From an uncultured Clostridia bacterium (GTDB taxonomy: Bacteria; Bacillota; Clostridia; Christensenellales; Borkfalkiaceae): a stretch of DNA of 21,586 nucleotides. Location of the stretch: positions 1 through 21,586 of the forward strand of contig CAJGDO010000024.1 of assembly GCA_904502225.1 (NCBI GenBank), read 5' to 3'. This document shows, piece by piece, positions 14,940 through 21,586 of this stretch. Each line of letters opens with the position of its first letter. The first letter of the stretch is position 1. The position numbers and the translations under genes were made by a program. The notes under the pieces are model-generated. The model was given only the letters and a program-made list of their open reading frames with translations. It made no database searches and was not told the origin of the DNA.

Positions 14940-17175
14940 TTATTATCTCCATAGGGGCAAATTTAGCCGATAAGGACTTGATACCAACCCCCTTAAAAGC
15001 AACGTCAACAATAACGTTTTCGCCCTCACCTTTTACCATTATAACCGTTCCTTCACCAAATTTTGCGTGGCGAACTTTTGTGCCTGATTTATATTGCCCA
15101 CACTTAAAACTTGCGTTTTGTTTTGGCTTTGCACCCATCAACACGCTTTTTGCATAATTTGACGAATAACCACCAACGCTTGATGAAGGCAAAATTTCAT
15201 TATCGTCAAATTTACGGTAATTATCATAACTATAAGTCGGCTTTTTCTCTTGAATATCAGGTGATAAAACAGATTTTGCCTCTCTTAAAAAACGGGATTG
15301 AACCATATGTTCTCTTCTGCCGTATAAATATCTGCTCATTGCCCTTGTTAGATAAAGCCTTTCCTTTGCCCTTGTAATTGCAACGTACATCAATCTTCTT
15401 TCTTCTTCCATTTCCTCATCATCATTTTGACTTCTTGCAATTGGAAGTATGGTTTCATCAAGCCCCGAAACAAACACGTAAGGGAATTCCAAGCCTTTTA
15501 CAGCGTGAATTGTTGCAATAGTGACCGCATCGTCAGAATTTATATCGTCAGTATCAGAAGAAAGTGTGATAGAGTTTAGATAATCCGCCAACGTTGAATT
15601 GCGGTTATCTTTGCTAAACTGCTCTGCCGAGTTCTTTAATTCGCTTATGTTATAAAGTTTTGAAGTATTTTCTTCGCTTTTTTCAGCAAACTGGTCTAAA
15701 AATGCCGTCGTTTCTAAAATATGGTCGATTAAAGCGACAGTTCCGTTATTATTAGCAAACGACTTAAAACTATCTAAAAGCAAGCCAAAATTATATAATT
15801 TTGCCTTTGCGGAATTACTTATTAATGAATTTTCAAGCCTAAACACACCATCATAAAGCGAATAGCCGTTAGCAACGCAATATTCTCTTAATTCCCTTAA
15901 GGTTTTGTCACCTATTCCACGCCTTGGAACGCTTATAGAACGCAAAAAACTTTCATTATCAGATGGATTATTTATAACCTTTAGATAAGATAAAATATCC
16001 TTAATTTCCTTTCTTTCAAAGAACCTAAAACCACCATAAATTTTACAAGGAATGCCGTATTTCATAAACTCTTGCTCGTATGCACGAGAAAGAGCGTTTA
16101 CACGCATAAAGACGGCAAAATCACTGTATTTAAGCCCCGAATTCCTTGCCATAAGATTTTTAATTTGTAAAGCGGTAAAAGTCGCCTCATTATTCTCGTC
16201 AGTCCCTACAAACGTTTCGATTTTAACCCCGTCTGGGTTATCCGTCCACAACTCTTTTTCCCTACGTTGTGTGTTGTTGGCAATTATACAGTTTGCAAGT
16301 TGCAAGATTTTCTTTGTGGAACGATAATTTCTTTGCAACTTAAATACTTTAGCACCACGGTATATATCGTCAAAAGATAAAATATTTTCTATCTTTGCAC
16401 CACGCCAACCGTAAATACTTTGGTCATCATCGCCAACGACAAAAATATTGCCGTGTTTAATACTTAACCTTTGTGCAATAGCAAACTGAACCTTGTTTGT
16501 ATCTTGGAACTCATCAATATGAATATATTGGAATTTGTTTGAATAATAATCTGCAACTTCAGGATGCTCAACAAACAATTTATAAGTCACGTAAAGCAAA
16601 TCATCAAAATCTAATGCATTTGAACTTTCAAGCATTGCATTATATTTTTCATAAATCTCGCTAACTTCATCAGCAAACCTGCTTGTTGCATATTCGTTTT
16701 TATATTCTAACGGCGTCAAGCACTCGTTTTTAGCCATAGAAATAGCATTTTTGGCGAGTTTAAATAATTGGTCAACGTCATAGCCGTTTTCTTCAAAAAC
16801 ACGCTTTAACACACGGTCTTTATCAGTTTCATCATAAATAGTAAAGTTTTTATCATAGCCCAACTTATCAATGTCTTGGCGTAAAATACGCACGCACATA
16901 CTGTGTATGGTTGAAACCCACATATCATAAACGTTTGGTGTAAATTTAGCAAGCCTTTCTTTCATTTCGCCCGCCGCTTTATTGGTAAATGTTATTGCCA
17001 TAATGTTTGATGGCGAAACGTTTTTTTCTAAAATAAGATATGCAATTCTCGTGGTCAAAACCCTTGTCTTGCCACTCCCTGCACCCGCAATAACTAAAAC
17101 AGCACCCTCTGTTTCAAGCACAGGTTTAATTTGTTCATCATTAAGTTGTTCTAACATTTGTTTTACGTCTGCCAT
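14932..17175 (-). CDS. pcrA: ATP-dependent 3'-5' DNA helicase PcrA
   Basis: A 747-residue UvrD/PcrA-type superfamily 1A helicase acting in nucleotide excision repair, rolling-circle replication and removal of RNA polymerase from damaged or colliding templates. Motifs: Walker A GAGSGKT at 31-37, DEFQDTN at 221-227, GDDDQSIYGWRGA at 248-260, QRNYRS near 284. The C-terminal tail, ending in a KFGEGTVIMVKGEGE-type module, is the small domain that in B. subtilis PcrA contacts RNA polymerase. The ATG has AGGTG upstream in a leader of only about 11 bases. It is the first gene of the long minus-strand operon; pcrA-ligA pairing is standard in Firmicutes. Confidence 0.97.
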   Translation of the reverse strand: MADVKQMLEQLNDEQIKPVLETEGAVLVIAGAGSGKTRVLTTRIAYLILEKNVSPSNIMAITFTNKAAGEMKERLAKFTPNVYDMWVSTIHSMCVRILRQDIDKLGYDKNFTIYDETDKDRVLKRVFEENGYDVDQLFKLAKNAISMAKNECLTPLEYKNEYATSRFADEVSEIYEKYNAMLESSNALDFDDLLYVTYKLFVEHPEVADYYSNKFQYIHIDEFQDTNKVQFAIAQRLSIKHGNIFVVGDDDQSIYGWRGAKIENILSFDDIYRGAKVFKLQRNYRSTKKILQLANCIIANNTQRREKELWTDNPDGVKIETFVGTDENNEATFTALQIKNLMARNSGLKYSDFAVFMRVNALSRAYEQEFMKYGIPCKIYGGFRFFERKEIKDILSYLKVINNPSDNESFLRSISVPRRGIGDKTLRELREYCVANGYSLYDGVFRLENSLISNSAKAKLYNFGLLLDSFKSFANNNGTVALIDHILETTAFLDQFAEKSEENTSKLYNISELKNSAEQFSKDNRNSTLADYLNSITLSSDTDDINSDDAVTIATIHAVKGLEFPYVFVSGLDETILPIARSQNDDEEMEEERRLMYVAITRAKERLYLTRAMSRYLYGRREHMVQSRFLREAKSVLSPDIQEKKPTYSYDNYRKFDDNEILPSSSVGGYSSNYAKSVLMGAKPKQNASFKCGQYKSGTKVRHAKFGEGTVIMVKGEGENVIVDVAFKGVGIKSLSAKFAPMEIING

Positions 17176-17192
17176 ACTTTCACCTATAAAAT

Positions 17193-17221
17193 ATTATACC
17201 ACACACAAGGTATCTTTTCAA
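17193..17221 (-). promoter_or_regulatory. Sigma-A type promoter heading the pcrA-spoVM operon
   Basis: On the minus strand TTGAAA (17221-17216), a 17-base spacer and TATAAT (17198-17193) lie just upstream of pcrA. It is the only strong promoter I can see for the 13 genes that follow. Confidence 0.8.
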
Positions 17222-17236
17222 GTGCTTTGGTTATTA

Positions 17237-17268
17237 AAAAATGAATTGTCTTTCGACAATTCATTTTT
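17237..17268 (-). terminator. Intrinsic terminator of the ROK-like/CBM9-like operon
   Basis: A perfect 14-bp stem (17237-17250 with 17255-17268). In minus-strand RNA the loop is GAAA closed by C-G, a stable GNRA tetraloop, and the 3' arm ends in a U run. It lies five bases after the stop of the CBM9-like gene, just ahead of the pcrA promoter. Confidence 0.87.
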
Positions 17269-17272
17269 ATTA

Positions 17273-17806
17273 TTATTTAAGTTCAACAAGAAAATCTTTG
17301 TTATGAAACGTTGGCATTAACGTTGGGTTCATTGCCAATAAATTCTTTTCAGGAATTCCACCTTCGGTTTCAATTCTAAAAAGGTTTATCGCAATACCTC
17401 TATTTTTGTCGTAGCCAATTTTATCAAGCGGAACGGAAAACTTAACTTTATAATCGTTTCCTTCAATCTTGACTTCTGACGTCACGAAATTTTCTTCTAT
17501 TTCATATTCATCAAAAATTCCGCAACCTTTGTTGTTCATATGTTTAAGGAAAACAGTGTTGTTTGGTGCAATTTCCACTTCATAATACCAATCTCTTTTT
17601 CCGTCAGTGCAAATAAATGCCTCACAAACGTCGCCTTCCCAAATAGGTGCGTTATACTTGTCGTGAGCAGAAAAAAATTGCGAATTCTTGCAGTCAAACT
17701 CAAAAGTTATATGAGTTTCGGTCATCACAACGTCAACAACCGTTTTAAACTCGGGCATAATTTTGCCCGTGTTATTTTCTTTTAATTCATAACGTTTTTT
17801 TAACAT
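17273..17806 (-). CDS. CBM9-like carbohydrate-binding protein, no signal peptide
   Basis: A 177-residue protein that resembles the carbohydrate-binding module family 9-like beta-sandwich domain. Visible signatures are WEGDVCEAFI at 56-65, WYYEVEIAPN at 73-82, INLFRIE at 140-146 and a C-terminal PTFHNKDF at 165-172. No signal peptide or membrane segment is seen at the N-terminus (MLKKRYELKENNTGK), so it is probably cytoplasmic, unlike most CBM9 modules, which are parts of secreted glycanases. It follows the ROK-like gene by 36 bases with AAAGG as ribosome-binding site and precedes a strong terminator, so the two form a two-gene operon. A role in sugar binding beside a sugar-kinase-like protein is plausible, but I cannot name a ligand or reaction. 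Confidence 0.72.
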   Translation of the reverse strand: MLKKRYELKENNTGKIMPEFKTVVDVVMTETHITFEFDCKNSQFFSAHDKYNAPIWEGDVCEAFICTDGKRDWYYEVEIAPNNTVFLKHMNNKGCGIFDEYEIEENFVTSEVKIEGNDYKVKFSVPLDKIGYDKNRGIAINLFRIETEGGIPEKNLLAMNPTLMPTFHNKDFLVELK

Positions 17807-17842
17807 ATTTTAACCTTTTTAAGCAATTATGTTGCACAAAAT

Positions 17843-19207
17843 TTATTTTCTTGTTTGTGCCAAAGATGCCGCTGCAATACTTTGTCCTACTCTCTTGTTT
17901 GATTCGTCAGGCATTGTAATGTTAATATCAGCAAATTCAGGGAATTCTTCTCTTAAAACTTGTTTTGCTCTTTCAACGATAATGCTTCCGCCTTCGCCAC
18001 TTGTCACTCTACCTAATAAAAGCAAATGTTTAACTTTATAGAATTCAGAATAATATGGAATAGCGTATCCAAGATAAGTACCGATATCTTCATAAATCTT
18101 TTTAGCCATTTCATCGCCTTCAAGCATAAGTTTTTGAATAACTTTAAGTCTTTCAGCAGGCGAAGAGTCCTTATCGAACTTAAAGCCAGCACTTTCAGCA
18201 AGTTTAATTACGCTGTCTTGTGAGAAATATTTAACGCCACAACCGTAATCACCACTCCACTCGTCAACCATTGCGTCCTTATTAAAGTCAACAGGAACGA
18301 AAGCAACTTCTGATAACCAACCATTAAGCAAGCCTTGGTCGTTAATATAACCAACCGCTTCACTTGTACCCATTGCGATACCTAAAACGCAGTTATCTTT
18401 TAAGTCGATTGCACCTGCAAGTGCGGTCACGTCACCGTCGTTTGCAACTTCTAATGGTGCACCAATTTCTTTTGCAATGTCGATATACATATTTTGAACG
18501 TGTGGTTTATAATCTTCTTTTGGAACTTTTAAGAAAAGTGATGCAACCATGATTTTATTGTTGATATAAACGCCGGCACTTGAAACACCAATAGCGTCAA
18601 CTCTTGGCATCTTTGATGCAGCAGTTTTCATTGCTTGCATAATTCCTTCATAGTGATAATGATAGTCCGAATTAATTTTTGGGAACCATACAACTTCTTC
18701 ACTATAAACAACTTTTCCGTCAATAACGGCACTAACCTTTCTATCGCTTCCGCCAGCGTCAAAACCGATTCTGCAACCGTCAAGGTGTCCACCGATTTTT
18801 ACAGAACAGTTGTTTGCTTTAGGGAATGTTTGTTCGGTTGATTCAATAACTTCAAATGGTTGTTCATAAACCGTTTGCATAAAATCAACGTCAAACGCCC
18901 TTCTTCCAGCATCGGTATAGTCCACCTTAATTCTTTCATAAACATATTTATCGCCACAAATATAAATTTTATAGCCACCTACTACCCAAAGAATAGACTT
19001 GATTATCCTTTCAGCAACTTCATAGTTTTCTTCTTGCTTGTTTTGGTCAGCAAAAATGTTAATTTGGTAAATATAATTGTATCCGTCGTTTCTTTCAACA
19101 CAAATTTTAAGCAATTTGTTTTCTTCTTGTGCAACGGCCTTTCTGTACTCTTGTAGTTTTACGCTTATAGGATAAAAACCTTTGTCATAATTTGGTGTAA
19201 ATTTCAT
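17843..19207 (-). CDS. Divergent ROK-family (sugar kinase-like) protein with N-terminal extension
   Basis: A 454-residue protein. From about residue 145 it has the ASKHA fold of ROK kinases: phosphate-1 loop IGFDAGGSDRK at 147-157, presumed catalytic Asp D257 in ANDGDVTALAGA, phosphate-2 loop GIAMGTSEAVGYI at 276-288 and an adenosine-type motif LLGRVTSGEGG near 397-407. The usual zinc motif CxCGxxGCxE is absent. Residues 1-140 form an extension with no similarity I recognise. No helix-turn-helix is visible, so it is unlikely to be a ROK repressor. The ATG has AGGAGAAGG directly upstream. The gene is divergent from an AraC-type regulator and co-transcribed with the CBM9-like gene. A sugar or amino-sugar kinase is most likely; substrate unknown. 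Confidence 0.78.
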   Translation of the reverse strand: MKFTPNYDKGFYPISVKLQEYRKAVAQEENKLLKICVERNDGYNYIYQINIFADQNKQEENYEVAERIIKSILWVVGGYKIYICGDKYVYERIKVDYTDAGRRAFDVDFMQTVYEQPFEVIESTEQTFPKANNCSVKIGGHLDGCRIGFDAGGSDRKVSAVIDGKVVYSEEVVWFPKINSDYHYHYEGIMQAMKTAASKMPRVDAIGVSSAGVYINNKIMVASLFLKVPKEDYKPHVQNMYIDIAKEIGAPLEVANDGDVTALAGAIDLKDNCVLGIAMGTSEAVGYINDQGLLNGWLSEVAFVPVDFNKDAMVDEWSGDYGCGVKYFSQDSVIKLAESAGFKFDKDSSPAERLKVIQKLMLEGDEMAKKIYEDIGTYLGYAIPYYSEFYKVKHLLLLGRVTSGEGGSIIVERAKQVLREEFPEFADINITMPDESNKRVGQSIAAASLAQTRK

Positions 19208-19236
19208 AATCCTTCTCCTAGTGTTTTTATATATCT

Positions 19237-19265
19237 ATTATACAATATACAGAGTATATTGTCTT
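19237..19265 (-). promoter_or_regulatory. Promoter of the ROK-like/CBM9-like operon
   Basis: On the minus strand AAGACA (19265-19260), a 17-base spacer and TATAAT (19242-19237) precede the ROK-like gene by about 30 bases. The -35 box matches four of six consensus positions. The spacer is filled by a palindrome. Confidence 0.7.
19242..19262. promoter_or_regulatory. Perfect 9-3-9 palindrome, likely operator
   Basis: ACAATATAC (19242-19250), AGA, GTATATTGT (19254-19262) form a perfect inverted repeat. It covers the whole spacer of the ROK-like operon promoter and touches both boxes, where a bound dimer would block RNA polymerase. The binding protein is not known; the neighbouring AraC-type regulator is a candidate, but that family usually uses direct repeats. 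Confidence 0.7.
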
Positions 19266-19307
19266 TATAAAAAATTAAAAATTGTTTACACAAAGAGCCA
19301 CTTTCAG

Positions 19308-19336
19308 TTGATATTTAGTTTAAATTGTTATATAAT
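19308..19336 (+). promoter_or_regulatory. Promoter of the AraC-family gene, placing the start point at the ATG
   Basis: TTGATA at 19308-19313, a 17-base spacer and TATAAT at 19331-19336. The ATG at 19343 begins seven bases after the -10 box, about where transcription should start, so the mRNA would have almost no leader. Confidence 0.75.
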
Positions 19337-19342
19337 ACAAAT

Positions 19343-20239
19343 ATGAACTCAAAAAAGTACGTAATAACAAAACTTAATACGCCAATCAAAATTTCGGGCA
19401 TTTACACCGTGCACTACTTTAAATACGGCAAAAATTTTATTTTTGAGCCTGAAGCCCACGATTTTTACGAGTTAGTTTTTATCGATAGTGGAACTGCACA
19501 CATTTTAAACGGCACTGAAACTTTGTGCTTAAAGCAAAGTCAAGCATTTTTACATTTACCAAAGGTTGCACACACCATTTATACCAAAAATGAATTTGCT
19601 AACTCTGCTATCATTTCTTTTGAATGTAAAAATAAATTGCTTAAAAATATTGCGGGCAAAGTTCTTGAATTGAACGACTATGAAAAGTCTTTGCTCAACA
19701 AGATTGTAAGTGAAACGAAAGCCAATTATTTGGACAAACTCAACGACGTGCATTTGACTAAAATGACAAAAAATTTGTCTGCACCTTTTGCTGGCGAACA
19801 AATGATTAAAAACTGTATAGAATTGCTGTTTATTTCGCTTATTAGAAAGGTCGAAAAAGGCGAGCAAACTGAAGAGGTTTTAAGCCTTAATATCACCTCT
19901 GATAAAATTGTTGAAAGTATAAGAAAAATTCTTTTAGACAGGCTTGATTCTTCTGAAAATATTGACCTAAATGAAATATCTTTTAGGCTGGGTTTTAGCA
20001 AAAGTTATATTAAATCACAATTTAAGAAAAAAACGGGCGTTTCAATTATTCAATATTATATCGATATGAAAATTGATAAGGCTAAAAAGTTCTTAAGCCA
20101 ACAAAAATTTACCATAAGCGAAATTTCCGATATGCTAGGTTTTGGCTCAATTTACTATTTTAGCAGACAGTTCAAAATTCAAACGGGAATGTCCCCTACC
20201 GAATATATAAAATCAATCAAAGCAGATAACATTTTATAA
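19343..20239 (+). CDS. AraC-family transcriptional regulator
   Basis: A 298-residue two-domain regulator. The N-terminal half is a cupin-type sensor (HDFYELVFIDSGTAHIL at 39-55, then FLHLPKVAHTIY), the kind that often binds sugars. The C-terminal part (about 188-292) has two helix-turn-helix motifs: IDLNEISFRLGFSKSYIKSQ, then the family signature around ISEISDMLGFGSIYYFSRQF and TGMSPTEY. It likely controls the divergent ROK-like/CBM9-like operon and possibly the glucokinase gene (inference from position). The ATG is preferred over a TTG at 19325, which lies inside the promoter. No Shine-Dalgarno sequence precedes the ATG, in line with a leaderless transcript. Confidence 0.92.
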   Translation: MNSKKYVITKLNTPIKISGIYTVHYFKYGKNFIFEPEAHDFYELVFIDSGTAHILNGTETLCLKQSQAFLHLPKVAHTIYTKNEFANSAIISFECKNKLLKNIAGKVLELNDYEKSLLNKIVSETKANYLDKLNDVHLTKMTKNLSAPFAGEQMIKNCIELLFISLIRKVEKGEQTEEVLSLNITSDKIVESIRKILLDRLDSSENIDLNEISFRLGFSKSYIKSQFKKKTGVSIIQYYIDMKIDKAKKFLSQQKFTISEISDMLGFGSIYYFSRQFKIQTGMSPTEYIKSIKADNIL

Positions 20240-20240
20240 C

Positions 20241-20268
20241 AAAAACTCGGCACCCAGCCGAGTTTTTT
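20241..20268. terminator. Bidirectional terminator between the AraC-family gene and glcK
   Basis: AAAAACTCGGC (20241-20251) pairs with GCCGAGTTTTT (20257-20267) around a 5-base loop. Runs of T follow on the plus strand and runs of A precede (T on the minus strand), so it can end both convergent genes. Confidence 0.9.
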
Positions 20269-20274
20269 ATTTGA

Positions 20275-21216
20275 TTATCTAACTAATAGCGACGCACCTA
20301 AAATTCCCGCATCGTCGCCAAGCATCGCAACCGTTATTTCGGTTTTTGGTGCCATTTTATATCCATAATTAAATTTTTTGCAATATTCTTTTAATTTGTT
20401 GACCAAATACTCACCTTGGGCACTTATTCCACCACCCAAAATAAAGACTTCTGGCCTAAATATGTTGAATAAATTAAGCATGCTTTCGGCAAGATAACTA
20501 ACGTAGGTTTCAACAAGTTTATTTGCCGTTTTATCGCCAAGTTTAGCACACTCAAAAGCCGTTTTTCCGTCAACCTTGCCAATGTCACCATCAACAAATT
20601 GCCACATTTTTGTGTTTGCGTTTTGTAGCATTGCCGATTTTGTTTGATTAATTAAAGCCGTTGCTGAAGTATAACACTCGACACAACCATTTCTCCCACA
20701 AGTGCAAGGCAAACCGTTCATAAACAATGTCATATGCCCTAATTCTGCACCTCGAGAGTGTCCGCCTTCATAAAGTTTTTTATCTATAACAATGCCACCG
20801 CCAACACCCGTGCCAAGCGTAAACATGATTGCCGAGTTATAATCCTTTGCCGAGCCGTAAAGGGCTTCAGCAAGCGTTGCAACGTTTGCATCGTTGGAAA
20901 TCTTAATAGGTAAATCAAAGTGCTGTTTTAGCATTTTAACAAGTTCAACGTTTTCCCAACCCAAATTTGGCAAAAAGTCAACCACACCTTTATCGCCATT
21001 AACAGCACCAGGGCAACCTATACCTATCCCTAAAAGGTCTTTTTGGTTTATATCGTTGGTTTTTAGCAAATTATCAACAACTTTAACTATATCGCTAACA
21101 ACCACCTCTGGCGTATTTGCAGTTTTTACACGTTGTTTTCCTATAATCTTTCCATCAACCGCAACCACACCTATTTTAACGCTCATTCCGCCAATATCTA
21201 TGCCTATACTATACAT
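20275..21216 (-). CDS. glcK: ROK-family glucokinase
   Basis: A 313-residue cytoplasmic kinase that phosphorylates glucose with ATP at the entry to glycolysis. It shows the ATP phosphate-1 loop GIDIGGMSVKIG at 5-16 and catalytic D109 in ISNDANVATLAEA. It also has the phosphate-2 loop GTGVGGGIV at 135-143 and the complete ROK zinc motif: H161 with C171, C173 and C178 in CTCGRNGCVEC. The sugar-binding E158 region (AELGHM) is present, and length is typical. The ATG has AAAGGTG six bases upstream. Other ROK hexokinases such as mannose or N-acetylglucosamine kinases cannot be excluded, but overall it resembles Firmicutes GlcK most. It is a single-gene unit with its own promoter. Confidence 0.9.
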   Translation of the reverse strand: MYSIGIDIGGMSVKIGVVAVDGKIIGKQRVKTANTPEVVVSDIVKVVDNLLKTNDINQKDLLGIGIGCPGAVNGDKGVVDFLPNLGWENVELVKMLKQHFDLPIKISNDANVATLAEALYGSAKDYNSAIMFTLGTGVGGGIVIDKKLYEGGHSRGAELGHMTLFMNGLPCTCGRNGCVECYTSATALINQTKSAMLQNANTKMWQFVDGDIGKVDGKTAFECAKLGDKTANKLVETYVSYLAESMLNLFNIFRPEVFILGGGISAQGEYLVNKLKEYCKKFNYGYKMAPKTEITVAMLGDDAGILGASLLVR

Positions 21217-21270
21217 TGTTCACCTTTAACAACTTTTATTGTGCTTTCATATTATATTAAGGATAACATA

Positions 21271-21299
21271 ATTATATTATATCGTTTCAACTCGGTCAA
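21271..21299 (-). promoter_or_regulatory. Promoter of glcK
   Basis: On the minus strand TTGACC (21299-21294), a 17-base spacer and TATAAT (21276-21271). This gives a leader of about 48 bases before the glcK ATG. A second TATAAT-like sequence near 21252-21257 lacks a convincing -35. Confidence 0.7.
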
Positions 21300-21377
21300 G
21301 TAGTTTTGTATTATACATAATATATTTTACTAGTATTAGCCTTGTTTTAACATTAAAAATTCTAACAATTTAATAAG

Positions 21378-21399
21378 AAAAAAAAATTTTTTAAAAAAA
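21378..21399 (+). promoter_or_regulatory. A9-T6-A7 tract upstream of the tRNA promoter (possible UP element)
   Basis: A run of nine A, six T and seven A ends 22 bases before the -35 box of the tRNA promoter. Such tracts bend DNA and can bind the RNA polymerase alpha C-terminal domain, which fits a stable-RNA promoter. It is the most striking sequence in the 255-base gap between glcK and the tRNA genes; I see no gene in that gap. Confidence 0.45.
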
Positions 21400-21421
21400 T
21401 TAAAATACCACTTAAAAATGC

Positions 21422-21450
21422 TTGCCTTTTAGTTTCAAATTTGATATATT
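21422..21450 (+). promoter_or_regulatory. Promoter of the tRNA cluster
   Basis: TTGCCT at 21422-21427, a 17-base spacer and TATATT at 21445-21450. The start point would fall about 15 bases before the first tRNA. Confidence 0.7.
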
Positions 21451-21471
21451 ATATCAGCAGTGATGAGTTAC

Positions 21472-21547
21472 GGGAGCATAGCTCAGCTGGGAGAGCATCT
21501 GCCTTACAAGCAGAGGGTCATAGGTTCGAGCCCTATTGTTCCCACCA
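21472..21547 (+). tRNA. tRNA-Val (anticodon TAC)
   Basis: A complete 76-base cloverleaf. The acceptor stem GGGAGCA pairs with TGTTCCC (one G-U), the D arm is GCTC/GAGC, and the anticodon stem TCTGC/GCAGA encloses CTTACAA with anticodon TAC at 21505-21507. The T arm is ATAGG-TTCGAGC-CCTAT. Discriminator A and the CCA end are encoded (21544-21547). Confidence 0.97.
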
Positions 21548-21565
21548 TTATCATCATTGCAACGT

Positions 21566-21586
21566 GCGGGAATGGCTCAGTGGTAG
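21566..21586 (+). tRNA. Probable tRNA-Gly, 5' end only (cut by window edge)
   Basis: The last 21 bases read GCGGGAATGGCTCAGTGGTA plus one G, which fits the acceptor strand and D arm of a bacterial tRNA-Gly. The anticodon is outside the window, so the isotype is inferred from similarity only. It follows tRNA-Val by 18 bases and is probably co-transcribed with it. Confidence 0.75.

Noticed and set aside
17843..19207. ROK-type transcriptional repressor for the 454-residue protein
   Set aside because: Its N-terminal extension shows no helix-turn-helix pattern, and the phosphate loops and Asp of a kinase are present, so a regulator call is not supported.
19556..19867. Minus-strand open frame inside the AraC-family gene
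   Set aside because: It is a shadow of the conserved regulator; no promoter or ribosome-binding site, and no recognisable protein.
1..21586. CRISPR arrays, insertion sequences, prophage or conjugative genes
   Set aside because: No spaced direct repeats, transposase, integrase or terminal inverted repeats were seen. Apart from the sugar segment and the lone MDR-like gene, the content is core housekeeping.

Overview
The window is an AT-rich stretch of about 21.6 kb from a low-G+C bacterium. Gene order and content point to class Clostridia: a pcrA-ligA block joins the yloC-gmk-rpoZ-priA-def-fmt-rsmB-rlmN-rsgA-rpe housekeeping cluster, and rpmE, a DUF1385 membrane protein, prmC and prfA lie together. 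A 26-residue SpoVM-like peptide directly after rpe suggests descent from, or membership of, the endospore formers. I cannot name the genus from the sequence. Nearly all core genes are on the minus strand.

Layout. Positions 1-2544 (minus) hold rpmE with its own promoter and an intrinsic terminator, then a DUF1385-PrmC fusion overlapping the start of prfA, which runs off the left edge. Positions 2612-3735 (plus) hold one divergent gene for a zinc-dehydrogenase-like (MDR) protein that has lost its catalytic zinc ligands; it has its own promoter and terminator. Positions 3729-17221 (minus) look like one long operon of 13 genes: pcrA, ligA, yloC, gmk, rpoZ, priA, def, fmt, rsmB, rlmN, rsgA, rpe, spoVM. 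It covers repair and replication restart, nucleotide supply, the RNA polymerase omega subunit, initiator-tRNA formylation and deformylation, rRNA modification, 30S maturation and a pentose-phosphate enzyme. Junctions are mostly overlaps or short gaps. Several genes usual in this cluster in Bacillus (remA, coaBC, prpC, prkC, thiN) are absent from it.

Positions 17237-21299 are a sugar-related segment. A minus-strand pair encodes a divergent ROK-family protein and an intracellular CBM9-like protein; their promoter carries a perfect 21-bp palindrome between the -35 and -10 boxes. Divergent from them is an AraC-family regulator whose promoter implies a leaderless mRNA. It converges, through a shared bidirectional terminator, on a canonical ROK glucokinase. 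Positions 21422-21586 begin a tRNA cluster: tRNA-Val(TAC), complete with encoded CCA, and the 5' part of a probable tRNA-Gly.

The observations most worth a second look are the spoVM gene with a hairpin that buries its ribosome-binding site, the DUF1385-PrmC fusion, the metal-site-deficient MDR protein, and the palindromic operator with the leaderless AraC gene. Repeats of CRISPR type, insertion sequences and phage genes were not seen.
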